Below, one piece after another: positions 36,308 through 47,991 of a stretch of DNA of 64,000 bases; position 1 is the stretch's first letter, and the number at the start of each line of letters is the position of its first letter. The notes under the pieces were generated by a model. The model was not told where the DNA came from. It did no database searches and saw only the letters and a list, made by a program, of their open reading frames with translations. Made by a program: the position numbers and the translations under genes. Origin of the DNA: Adiantum capillus-veneris (lineage: Eukaryota; Streptophyta; Polypodiopsida; Polypodiales; Pteridaceae); the NCBI GenBank assembly GCA_014529385.2, contig CM043954.1:92655747-92719746 (forward strand). Direction: 5' to 3'.

Positions 36308-38186
36308 TTGGTATCGGAGCATCATTCATGTGCTTATTTGAAAGCTTACCCGTCGTACCAAAGAGCAGACAAAGCAAGATCAAATTTCCAAAGTTCATTG
36401 ATAATTCTAGCTTTGTGCTCCGACCTTGGACTTATTAGCCACTCCGGCCCTTACTTCATCGCGCATCGGGTGTATGCTCCCATATTCAACGCTCATGTCT
36501 TACATGGCATAAGCCAAAAAGATCAGACAACACAAGGAATAGAAGCACAATGAGGCATATGTGATAGTCACTTGGGTAGTCATAGACGTGGTCACTTGCA
36601 TTTCTTGCATGAATCTCATAAATAGTACCATGGTGAAGGCTTCACACAATATTAAGCCTTGAGATTGGTCGAGAGCTGTCTCCAGTAGTTGTTGGTGGAA
36701 GAGTCAGTAGCAAGGAGGACGGAATGCTGCCGAGCTTGGTCGATGCAAAATCGAAAGTGCAACATTTGTGCCACGAAGGTGACTCTGTGTGCAAACTCAC
36801 ATCATTATTCGAACTCACAAGAGAAGGATCCAAGATTTATTTCAACTCACTATTTTTCTCAATAGCAGTGCCATGCACATGTTGATGTCTATAGCTACAA
36901 GGACTTGACAGGCTTTCAAGAAAATTTTTTCCCGAAGTTCTATGGTTTCTGACATCTTCCTTCGGAGTGCAACTTCTAGCAGAGTGGGGTATTCTAAAAT
37001 GCTTGCCATGGAAACCCTAGTAGATTATAAATTGAAATTTCTCGACATCTCTCAATAGATGTCTCTTCACGAGCAGATGACTCTGGAGGTCCAGTGCGAT
37101 TGCTATTTTGGGACTACCATCACTTCCACAAAAAACATTGTCTGTCCAAGAGCTGATGGACCATGCTGTAGTCGGCTACGACCTTATGGAAGGAACCTAA
37201 CCCTAATTTTTGGTGCAGGTTTCAAGGTGGAAAGTCAGTTGACTTTTTGAGCTCGGCTGATGTCGAGATTGCTTTTTAAGTTTGAGTTCTGTTTGAGAGC
37301 TTGTTTGGTGATCGTGTTTGGAATTTGTTTGAAATGGATGGTATCTCTTTTGAACCCGTTGTTTGAATCTAGTTTTAATACTGGTTTCAATGATTGGTGA
37401 TTTTACTCCCGGGTGCAGTAGTGAGAGATGATGTTTGAGAATTCTTGTTCATAATCATGGCCCGGACCCTTGTGGTTATTTGCGGGGGGAGTATTGAATG
37501 ATTGAAAAGTTTTGTTTTTACTCATGGCCTGGGCTCTTGTGTTTATTTATGGGGGGAGTATTGTTGTTGTTACTCATGGCTCGGACCTGCATGGTTATTT
37601 ACACGGGGAGTATTAAGAAGTCTGAGCAGTGGTTACTCTCAGCACCTCCAACTTACACAAGCTGTGGTCTGGGGGGCGTTTGGTTGTAAAAGGCCTCTAT
37701 ATCTCATGGCCTGGACGTTTTTAGGTTATTTGCAAGAGGAGTGATGAGTGAGTCGTTGAACAGCTCATGGCTCGGACTTGGATGGTTATTTGCGGGGAGA
37801 GTGTTCATCGGCGGCTTTATGTTTCTATGTCTTGTAACATGCATATGTGAGCATTTTAGTTGCATTGTGATATGCCAACCACTGAATATTCCTAATTGGA
37901 TGAGATTGCGTGGGTATGTAATTTTAGTGGATCAACACCCGTGGAAGATCAATGGGGTCTGGGTGTGATGGTACTTTCACTACGCCAGAATATCAAGAGT
38001 TCCGATCTGGACTAAAGGAGAAGACAAATCCTTTATCAAAAGAGCCAAAAGGAGAAGCTAAATCCTTAACAAAAAGTGCAAACTGATTGTCCCTCAAAAT
38101 GACCCTCGAAAATTTTTGAGCCGACTTGAGTTGTTTTGCAGATATGCTGTAATCGCGGATGGTTACTCTCTTTCAAGAAGGGTAGA
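36308..38186 (+). other. Array interior 1
   Basis: Primer-binding site at the start, polypurine tract at the end. At 37440-37800 a sub-repeat of about 60 bp recurs five times: CATGGCCCGGACC, then TGGTTATTTGCGGGGGGAGT. No intact ORF. A decayed coding-like piece near 36825-37020 is shared with interiors 2 and 3. Confidence 0.7.
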
Positions 38187-38852
38187 TGTCACAAATTGCT
38201 GACGTGTTAAAGCCCTAAAGAATGGAGCCAACTTGTAGATGCCGGCCGAGGGGCCTAAACCCTAAGAAGAAGAAGTAACAGAAGAAGAAGCCCTACCATC
38301 CTATGGGGATCCCGTCCGATGGGGCCCCAGTGACATAAAGGAATTAAAATAAAGCAGGATCCACACAAAAGCTGATGACTTGGCAGTTGTACGGACGCTC
38401 TCAAATTTTTGTTGACACGATGACATGGCACTATACAAATTTTTTGCGTTTTGCGCTGACTGCTGATTGGCAGTTGTATGGAATTCCGTGATTTACGCTG
38501 GCAGCTTTTTGGCATTTCTCTTGAACCAGAAGCTTTTGAGTTTGGAGGCTTTTCATGTAAAAATGTTTTTGGGGCCTAGGGCCTTTAAATATGAGGCTAG
38601 GGATCATTCTCTTGCATGCTTCTTGGCGAAGGTGCAGAGTCTAGAGTACCAACTTGTATATGCAATATAAAGATATACCGAAAGGAGCACCATGGTTTGA
38701 GCCCAATACTCTTTGGGGTCGAATTATGCCACTCCGTGTAGCGTGTCATCTCTCTCTCTCTCTCTCTCTGTCCCAGTTCAATTGTTATTGAAGTGCTAAA
38801 AGTCTATTCAGTCTGTTCTTTTCTATTGACACGTGGTGCCCGTCTTGTGAAA
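38187..38852 (+). repeat. Array LTR B
   Basis: About 666 bp, TGTCACAAATTGC...TTGTGAAA. Has a short CT run (38750-38769). TGGTATCAGAGC, a perfect match to the plant initiator-Met tRNA 3' end, follows at 38854-38865. Confidence 0.82.
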
Positions 38853-40385
38853 GTGGTATCAGAGCTTTAGTCATGTGCTTTTTTGAAAGCATACCAATCC
38901 TACCAAAGAGCAGATAGAGCAAGATCGAATTTACAAGCTCTCGTCTTCACCGCTCATGTCTTATAGGGCATAAGCCAAAAAGATCACTTGCAAGAGAAGG
39001 ATCCAAGATTTGTTTTGAGTCACTGTTTTTCTCAAAATCAGTGCCATGCACATGTTGATGTCTATAGCTACCAAGGAACACACTTACAAGGACCTGGCAA
39101 GCTTTCAAGAAAATTTTTGCCCGAAGTTATATGGTTTCTCACATCTTCCTTCGGAGTGCAACTTTTGGCAGAGTGGGGTATCCTAAAATGCTTGCCATGG
39201 AAACCCTAGCAGATTATAACTTGAAATTTCTCGACATCTCTCAGTAGATGTCTCCTTCACGAGCGGATGACTTTGGAGGTCCAGTGCCATTGCTATCTTG
39301 GGACTACCATCACCGCCAAAGAAAACACTGTCTATCCAAGAGCTGATGGACCATCTGCAGTCAGCTACGACCTTATGGAAGGAACCTAACCCTTATTTTT
39401 GGTGAAGGTTTCAAGATGGAAAGTCAGTCGATGTTTCAAGCTTGGCTGATGTCGAGATTTATTTTTAAGTTTGAGTTCTGTTTGAGAGCTTGTTTGATGG
39501 TCATGTTTGGAATTTGTTTGAAATGGATGGTATCTGTTTTGAACTTTCCGTGGTGCCAATTTGATACTGGTCTTAATGATTTGTGATTTTACTCCCGGGT
39601 GCAGTAGTGAAAAATGATGTTTGAGAATGGTTGTTCATACTTATGGCCCGAACCCTTGTGGTTATTTGCGGGGGGAGTATTGAATGATTGAAAAGTGTTG
39701 TTTTTAATCATGGCCCAGACCCCTGTGGTTATTTACGGGGGGAGTATTGTTGTTGTTACTCATGGCCCGGACCTACGTGGTTATTTACGGGGGCAGTATT
39801 AAGAAGTCTGAGCAGTGGTTACTCTTAGCACCTCCAAATGATGCAGGCTGTGATCTGGGGGGTGTTTGGTTGTAAAAGGCCTCTATATCTCATGGCCCAG
39901 ACCTTTTTAGGTTATTTGCAGGAGGAGTGATGAGGGAGTTGTTGAACAGCTCATGGCCTAGACCTGGATGGTTATTTGCGTGGGGAGTGTTCATCAGTGG
40001 CTTTATGTTTCTATGTCTTGTAACATGCATATGTGAGCATTTGTGTTGCATTGTGATGTGCCAACCACTGAATATTCTTAATTGGATGAGATTGCTTGGG
40101 TATGTAATTTTAGTGCATCAAGACCCGTGGAAGATCAATGCGGTCTGGGTGTGATGGCTAATTTTACTATGCCAGAATATCAAGAGTTTCGATCTGGACG
40201 AAAGGAGAAGCCAACTCCTTGATCAAAAGAGACAAAAGGAGAAGCTAACTAATTAACAAAAAAAGAAAACTGATTGTCCCTAGGAATGTCCCTTGGAATG
40301 ACCCTCGAAAATATTTGAGCCAACTTGAGTTGTTTTGCAGATATGCTGTAACCGCGGACAATTACTCTATTTCAAGAAGGGGAGA
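38853..40385 (+). other. Array interior 2, with a decayed ORF
   Basis: Contains the clearest form of the shared coding-like piece (38988-39209), 73 codons ending LLAEWGILKCLPWKP. I do not recognise it. The PPT-like sub-repeats lie at about 39640-39990. Confidence 0.6.
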
Positions 40386-40772
40386 TGTCACAAACTGTGG
40401 ACGTGTCAAATCCCTAAGGAATGGAGCCAACTTGTAACTGTTGACAAGTCAAAGCCCTAAAGAAGGGAGCCAACTTGCAGATGTCGATCAAGGGGCCTAA
40501 ACCCTAAAAAGAACAAGTATTAGAAGAAGAAGTCCTACCAACTTATGGGGATCCCGTTCGATGGGGCCCCAAGTGACATAAAGAATTAAAATAAAGGAGG
40601 ACTCACACACACATAAGAAATTGCGAAGCTGGCTGATGACGTGGTAGATACCTGAAAATTACACTGGCTGATTACGTGTGTTGATGCAATATAAAGAAAT
40701 ACGGAAAGGGGCGCCAAGGTTTGGGGCCAACACTCTTTGGGGTGGAATTCCGCCACTTCGTGTCGCGTGTCG

Positions 40773-40804
<32 letters not shown>

Positions 40805-40878
40805 CAATTGCTAATGAAGTGCTAAAAGTCTATTTAGTCTGTTCTTTTCTATTGACACGTGGTGCCCATCTTATGACA
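40386..40878 (+). repeat. Array LTR C (shortened)
   Basis: 493 bp, TGTCACAAACTG...TTATGACA. The middle part found in LTRs A and B is deleted, and a short stretch near 40400-40470 is duplicated. TGGTATCGGAGC follows at 40880-40891. Confidence 0.8.
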
Positions 40879-42476
40879 GTGGTATCGGAGCATCAGGTGT
40901 GTGCTTTTCTGAAAGCATACCGGTCCTACAAAAGAGAAAATAGAGAAAACGAGATACTTCGAGGTATCTTCGCCCTCCAACTCGGACTTATTGGCCACTC
41001 CCACCCTTACTTCATTGCGCATCGGGCACACTCCCATCTTCACCGCTCATTTCTTACAGGGCATAAGCCATTAAGATCACTTGCAAGAGAAGGATCCAAG
41101 ATTTGTTTTGAGCTTCTATTTTTCTAAGAGACAGTACCATGCAGATGTATATAGCTACCAAGCCACACACTTCCAAGGACTTGGCAACCTATCAAGAAGA
41201 TTTTTGCCCGCAGTTATATGGTTTCTGATATCTTCCTTCTTTGAGTGCATTTTCTCGCAGAGTGGGGTATCCTAGCAGATTAGAAATTGAAAGTTCTTGA
41301 CATCTCCCAATAGATGTTTCTTCACAAGTAGATGACATTGGTGGTCCAATGCGATTGCTATCTTGGGACTACCATCGCCACCAAAGAAACACTATTTGTC
41401 TAAGAGCTGATGGACCATGCTGTGCTCGACTACGACTATATGGAATGAACCTAACCCTAATTTTTTGTTGCAGGTTCCAGGATGGAAATTCGGTCGACTT
41501 TTCAAGCTCGACTGATGTCGAGATTGCTTTTTAAGTTTGAAATCTATTTGAGAACTTGTTTCGTGATTCTATTTGAAATTTGTTTAAAATGGATGGTATC
41601 TGTTTTGAACCTGTCTTGGTGCCGATTTGAATTGTTTGACTCTGGTTTTAATACCGATTTCAATGATTGGTGATTTTACTCCTGGGTGGAGTAGTGAGAA
41701 CTTATGTTTGAGAATGCTTATTCATACTCATGGCCCGGACCCTTGTGGTTATTTACGGGGGGAGTATTGAATGATTGAAAAGTGCTGTTTCTTTTAACTC
41801 ATGGCCCGGACCCTTGTGGTTAGTTATTTATTGTTGTTGTGCCTCCTAGACCGGACCTAAATGGTTATGCGGGAGGAGTATTAAGAAGTCTGAGTAGTGG
41901 TTACTCTCAGCACCTCCAAACGATGCAGGCTGCGGTCTGGGGGGCGTTTGGTTGTAAAAGGACTCTATATATCCCAACCCGGACCTTTTTAGGTTATGCG
42001 TGAGGAGTGATGAGGGAGTCGTTGAATATCTCTTGGCCCGGACCTTGTTAGGTTATGCAGGAGGAGTGTTAATCGGCGGCTTTATGTTTCTATGTCTTGT
42101 AACATGCATATGTGAGCATTTGTGTTGCATTGTGATGTGTCAACCACTGAATATTCCTAATTGGATGAGATTTCCTGGGTATGTAATTTTAGTGCATCAA
42201 GACACCCATGGAAGATCAGTACGGTCTGGGTGTGATGGCTAATTTTACTACGCTGGAATATCAAGAGTTCCGATCTAGACGAAAGGAGAAGCTAACTCCT
42301 TGATCAAAAGAGCCGAAAGGAGAAGCTAACTCCTTGACCAAAAGAGCAGAAAGGAGAAGCTAACTCCTTAACAAAAAGAGAAAATTGATTGTCCCTCGGA
42401 AATTTTGGAGCTAGCTTGAGTTGTTTTGCAGATATGTTGTGATCGCAGACGATTACTCTCTTTCAAGAAGGGGAGA
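40879..42476 (+). other. Array interior 3
   Basis: Same layout as interiors 1 and 2, more decayed. Near 42285-42370 the piece AAAGGAGAAGCTAACTCCTT is repeated in tandem about three times. Confidence 0.6.
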
Positions 42477-43460
42477 TGTAACAAAATGTTGACGTGTCAA
42501 AGCCCTGAAGAAGGGAGCCAGATTGAAGATGTCAATCGAGGGGCCTAAACCCTAAAAAGAACAAGTAACAGAAGAAGAAGTCCTACCAACTTATGGGGAC
42601 CCCGTCCAATGGGGCCCCAAGTGACATAAAGAGTTAAAATAAAGCACGACTCACACACACACAAAAGAAATTGCAAAGCTGGTTGATGACGTGACAGATT
42701 TCCTAAAATCACACTGGCTGATGATGTGGCATGTTGTATGGATTTTTGCATTTTGCGTTGACTGCTGACGTGGCAACTGTACGGAATTTTGGATTTTACG
42801 CTGGCAGCTTTTGAGCATTGTTTTTGGACCATAAGCTTTTGAGTTTGAAGGCTTTTCACTGTAATTGCTTTTGAGGCCTAGGGCCTTTAAATATGAGGTT
42901 AGGGCTCATTCTCTAGCATGATTCTTGGAGAAGGTGCAGAGTTTGGAGTACCGGCTTGTACTGTGTTGATGCAATATAAAGAAATACCGAAAGGGGCTCC
43001 AAGGTTTTGGGCCAATACTCCGATGGGGCCCCAGTGACGTAAAGGAATTAAAATAAAGCAAGACCCATGCAAAAGTTGATGATGTGGCAATTGTATGAAC
43101 GCTTTGGATTTTTCGTTGACAAAATGACATGGCACTATACAGATTTTTTGTGTTTTATGCTTACTGCTGACGTGGCAGTTGTACGAAATTTCGTGATTTA
43201 TGCTGGCAGCTTTTTGGCATTGCCTTTGGACCAGAAGCTTTTGAGTTTTAAGGCTTTTCATGTAAAACTTCTTTTGGGACCTAGGGCCTTTAAATATGAG
43301 GCCAGGGTTCATTCTCTTGCATGCTTCCTGGCAAAGGTGCAGAGTCTGGAGTATCGGCTTGTACTGTGTTGATGCAATATAAAGAAATATAGAAAGGGGC
43401 ACCAAGGTTTGAGGCCAATACTCTCTGGGGTGGAATTCCGCCACTCCATGTCGCATGTCG

Positions 43461-43492
<32 letters not shown>

Positions 43493-43565
43493 GTTGTTAT
43501 TGAAGTGCTAAAAGTTTGTTAAGTCTTTTCTTTTCTATAGGCACGTGGTGCCCATATTGTGAGAG
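42477..43565 (+). repeat. Array LTR D (internally duplicated)
   Basis: About 1089 bp, TGTAACAAAATG...ATTGTGAGA. It is longer than A-C because the stretch starting GGGGCCCC(A)AGTGAC occurs twice (about 42613 and 43025), an internal duplication of about 415 bp. No primer-binding site follows, so the array ends here. Confidence 0.75.
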
Positions 43566-44967
43566 CGACGCCTACGGCATGTGCTCGAGGAATCCAAGGA
43601 TTGAAATCCTAGTTTATTTGATGAGTGGGTTTTTCTCTAAGATCGAGCCAAGGGATGGTCACGTTGAGCGTCTTCACCCTAAGGATCTTACGACGAGAAG
43701 GTAATTTCCTAGGTTCACCAAAACTCTAACACAGCTTAAGAATTATGTACACCTTTGGGTACATGGTTAACACACAAATATGCAGACCTACGCCAAGGAT
43801 CTGGAAGGGAGTTTGTTATACTCTCTTAAGTTCCTTTTTGCGTGCAAGGATATTCTGACACGAGAATCTCTATTTGAGATGTGTTTGGTAGAAGGAATTT
43901 GAGTTTCTCTATGGAGAAGAGATTTTTTGACGGTCATTGATCATTGAGTACGCTATGTGCTTTTACCATTTGGTTGTGGTATATGTTTCTCCATGAGCAG
44001 GTCAAGTAGCATTTACACGGTGCTGGAATAAATTCGAACGATTATGTTCGTAAGAGTATAATTTTCCAACCGTTTCAAAATGGTAAGAAATACATATATG
44101 AGAACATCCCTGAGAATTAAAGAGGGTTCACTCTATTGTGAACCGGGTTTGAATGCACATTCAAAAAATGCTATGGATAGAATCCTATGTGCCTGAGATT
44201 TTGCAAGTCGTCATTGATGCTTGCAAGGTGAATCATTTTTTATGATTTTGCAAGGAAGAGACGCTAATGGGCATTGGGAAAACACTGTTGGTGGTAATAA
44301 TTCAGAGGAGAAAAATATTGGAAAGGAGTGCCGTTGTGCACAAGGGATCTTCGGATCAGAACAATTGGCCTACCCAAAGCAACGGCTCGGAACAAGAACC
44401 TCTTTAAGGTGATCGCAGACTCTATTTGTGAAAGAAAGACATCGAGATTAATGCTCTATGACTTGGGCATTCACTATGTGGGAGGACACAAGAGGTTTAA
44501 TACCCTGTGGACTAACAACGCAGGATTATACGCAAGGACAGATACCTAGATTGATTTCTAGGAGGATTATTCTTCTCGAGGTTGAGAAGGCGAAAGTGAG
44601 TTAACAAATTCTCGGATGAGGAAACTTATGATGTGTTGGAAAGACGCGAATGAAGAGTTCTTACATGGCTTGTAAGTTTGATAATTGGTAAAGGATATCC
44701 TCGAGGTACCAGAGGAACGACATAAACCGGTAACGTAAATATGAATTATTGAATTTTTGTTTAATCTAATGTTTAAGTTCTCTTTTGAGAAAGGACTAGC
44801 TCAACGCACCATCGAGCAAGATTTGAAATCTTTCCGGTTTCTCCCCGAGCTATAATAGACTTGGATACTCCAAGTCGAGAATCTATCGCGAAACCACAAA
44901 TAATCACTTCAAAACAGTTCACAGTTCACAATTGATTCGACATTGGCCCGACGGAGTTCCGTGCCTA
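43566..44967. other. Unassigned DNA
   Basis: No supported feature. Short plus-strand ORFs (44221-44412, 44328-44549) have no motif I recognise. It could be the interior of another decayed element. Confidence 0.3.
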
Positions 44968-45240
44968 GCGATTTTGGCCCCAAAGACTGGCGCCCCTCTT
45001 CGATATATTTTTTTGTATTAATCTACAAGTCAAAGTACAATGCAAGTATTCGGGAGTCACTCTCAGACTCCGTCCAGATGCTCTGAGAAGTGAGAGCCCA
45101 AAGACCCTTTTAAAGAGTTTACAAGGGATGCTAAAAGGTGAGCCCAAAAGCTGTCCTAAAAGCTTCAAGTCAAAAGCCATCATAAATAAAGCAAAAGCTC
45201 TTTGTCTCTCTTTATTTTAATAAATAAAACAACGCTTTTT

Positions 45241-45289
<49 letters not shown>

Positions 45290-45503
45290 TTGCATAGAAA
45301 AGCAGAAAAAGCAGCGCCGTAAATTGCGAACTTCCGTACAACCTGCCATGTGTCAACATTTTTGCATTTCGTGCCGGATTCTGCGGGCTTGTCCGTATGA
45401 CAGTGCCACATCAACAATTTCAGCAAGGCAGTCGGGGGAGGGTCTTTTGCAAGAGGGTGTGAGTGTGTACGCCTATAGGCAGCCACATCACAGAGTTGTG
45501 ACA
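44968..45503 (-). repeat. LTR of the minus-strand chromovirus (LTR E)
   Basis: On the minus strand it starts TGTCACAACTC at 45503. Its far end is not defined. It contains a CT run (45244-45287). Parts resemble array LTRs A-D, for example minus-strand TTGTACGGAA..TTTACG and GATGTGGCA. A polypurine tract (minus strand CAAGAGGGGGGTA, 45504-45516) precedes it. Confidence 0.65.
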
Positions 45504-45518
45504 TACCCCCCTCTTGAA

Positions 45519-45963
45519 AGCATTGTAATTGCCCTTGATTACTCTTGCAAAACAGACAGAATCCATAAACTGTCTTAGCAAAAACCGATTGTTAGTACCG
45601 ATGCACTAGGAACACACATCTTGAACATGTACCGATCGACAATCACATCACATGACATCACAAGACATCACTTGACATCACAGGACATCACATGACAAAT
45701 CACATTCAACATTCATTCGGATCTCAGACCATGATTTATTGGCAATGCAATTAGCAATCGCATCTAGATCCACTCAGGACCTCATAGATGCACGATCGAC
45801 TAATCCCTATTGCAACCATGTCTATCAAGATGATTCAGACCAAAATGTTGCAGTCATTTTGTTTATCAGTTCCTGCACTTAAACAAGTCAAGAAAAAATC
45901 AATTTCATATTATCTGGCATTCCATTTCATAAAGTCATACAGCAGAATACTAATCCCTGAAGC
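45519..45963 (-). other. 3' untranslated part of the minus-strand chromovirus
   Basis: Between the chromodomain frame and the polypurine tract. Near 45640-45695 the piece ACATCACATGACATCAC repeats in tandem (unit about 14 bp, roughly four copies). Confidence 0.5.
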
Positions 45964-47655
45964 TCAAAGAGACATCAATGACTCTAGTATTCTAAAAATC
46001 AAGGAAGGAGCGGAGTAACTCCCCTCTTGTGCAAACCCACTACACCAGATCTCCAGCCAAGCTGAATTCGTGGTTCCATTTGGGGTAGAATATGCTAAAC
46101 CAAAAGCTTCAAGGTAAAGTTCCACAATCTGAGGAGTATTTGCTAGGTCCTCCTCCTCCATCCACTTTGCATCCAATGCAGGATAGTTCTTGAATTTAAC
46201 CAAGAACCACCTTTTCACTTGCCAAAATCTGTTCAAGAACAAGGATCTCCTTGTTTTCTTCCACTATGGGTTGCTCATCGGGCTCTTGTCTTTGGACACA
46301 TCACCTTTAAAAGGTTTCAAGAGACTCACATAAAATGCATTGTGAATCCTCCAAGTGTAAGGAAGTTTCACTCGAAAGGAAACATCATTGATCTTTTTGA
46401 AGATATGGAAATGTCCATAGTATCGCATACTAAGCTTTGAAAAAAGCCTCTCCTTTCCCTTTTTTCTTTCTCATGCGTGCCTTCTTAAAAGGTAAGAGCA
46501 CCCAATCATTCTCTTTCAATTTCAAATCGCGACGATGGCGATCTGCTGCCTTCTTCTGTCTTTCCTGAGATTTTTGCAAAGCCTCATGGACCTTGGCAAA
46601 AGCCGTGTCCAAGTTGCGCATGTACTCATCAGCTTCAAAAATCTTATCTTTCGTGCTGAGGAAGGGTGGAACCTTCAGCGCACCTTCAATAATCTCAAAT
46701 GGCACCTTCCCCGTCGAAGAGTGTATCGTGTTGTTGTAAGCAAATTCCACCAAAAGTAAGTATTTTTCCCATTGAGTCTTTTCATCCGAGATGTAAGACT
46801 TCAGTATATCTAAAACCATTGAATTGGCAATCTAAAATTGCCAGTGAGTCTGCGGGTGGAAAGATGATGAGAACTGCAACCGTGTGCCAATGTTCTCCCA
46901 AATTGCCTTCCAAAACAAACTCGTGAATTTGGGGTCCCTGTCGGAGACAATCTGGCATGCCATATGTGATCTGAAAATTTGGGCCACAAACAGTCTCGCT
47001 AAGTGATACGGCTTGACTGTTTTCTTCACTGGAATGAAATGAGCTTGCTTGCTAAATCTATCAATAAACAATACAGATACCATCGTGACCACTCTGTGTT
47101 CTCGGGAGATCAAAAACAAAATCCATTGCAATACTTTCCCAGGGGTGGGTGGGTATGGGCAAAGGCTGTAACAATCCCTGTGCTTTATGCGTGTCAAACT
47201 GGACCTTCTGGCATACCAAGCAATTGCGCACAAACTCATCCACATCCTCCTTGAGTCTCGGCCAAAAGAAGTATCTCTCTACCCCTTTCAAGGTCGTAGC
47301 AATGCCACGGTGACCCATAAAAGGCGGACAATGGCATTTGGTCATAAACTTTTCCCTCAATGGCTGTGTAACGCACAAGATGGTTTTCCTCATCAAGTAG
47401 CCATCCCGAATGGAATATCCTGCTACTGTTTCCCCATCCCATATTCGTGTGAAAATGTCTACAAAATTTGTATCTGTGACATACTGATTGACGATATCCT
47501 CAAAGCTCCTATGATATATCACGGAAATAGCCAGAACCAACGGCTTCTGAGACAAAGCACCTGCCACCAAATTCTTCTGTCCCTGAACATGGACAATCTG
47601 GAAGTGAAACTGTGACAAGATGTTCGCCCACCGCATCTCATTAGGAAATTTCGGA
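45964..47655 (-). pseudogene. Chromovirus pol remnant: RNase H end, integrase, chromodomain
   Basis: Minus strand, 5'-truncated at about 47655. Order: end of RNase H (FQIVHVQGQKNLVAGALS), H2C2 zinc segment (HRGIATTL..CLVCQK), integrase core pieces (IAMDFVFDLP; VSDRDPKFTSLFW), an integrase C-terminal part (46430-46819, EYAYNN-like FAYNNTIHSSTG) and chromodomain (46085-46215, WFLVKFKNYPALDAKWMEEE). The stretch that should carry the catalytic Glu (family HPQTDGQTE) reads HPQTHWQF and a stop, so that residue is lost. At least three frame changes are present. It belongs to the same element as LTR E. Confidence 0.88.
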
Positions 47656-47991
47656 GGTCATTTGGAGGGCCATATGAAGGAGAGAGAAAATAGAGCGCGT
47701 CCAATGAGCAGGAGGGCTACGTTACGTAGGAAAATACGTGGAAAGACTCAAAAAATAGAAAAATATCCTAAAAAATTTCACGAATCTAGGATTGTGGCAT
47801 CGTAACTTCTTTGCTTTTACCGAGCTGTTAGGTGCGTGTGTGGTCCCACTGCTGATATTCTCTTATGGTCATTAACGTACTGGAGGGTGACCATTAAGCC
47901 CGCACAAGATATTGGAATTCTAAAACACTTTCCCTCCATTAGAATGATTTCAAAGTGAATCTCCCTCTACTAAAGATTTTCTCTCAGAGCT
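47656..47991. other. Upstream region of the unknown gene
   Basis: No feature beyond being the likely 5' flank or leader of the ORF at 47992. No TATA box I would defend. Confidence 0.25.

Larger units (their letters stand above)
33958..43565 (+). repeat. Tandem array of a small non-autonomous LTR element sharing LTRs
   Basis: Alternating LTRs and interiors in one orientation: partial interior (33958-35661), LTR A, interior 1, LTR B, interior 2, LTR C, interior 3, LTR D. LTRs start TGTCACAA and end TTGTGACA or close to it. Interiors (1879, 1533 and 1598 bp) each begin with TGGTATCRGAGC and end with CAAGAAGGGGAGA or nearly so. No gag or pol domain is seen in them. The period is 2.1-2.5 kb. The pattern fits repeated unequal recombination between LTRs of a TRIM/LARD-like element. 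Confidence 0.85.

Noticed and set aside
36309-36320. TGGTATCRGAGC sites (also 38854, 40880) considered as tRNA gene fragments
   Set aside because: Only the 12 bases complementary to a tRNA 3' end are present and they lie right after LTRs, so they are primer-binding sites. No complete tRNA or rRNA gene was recognised in the window.
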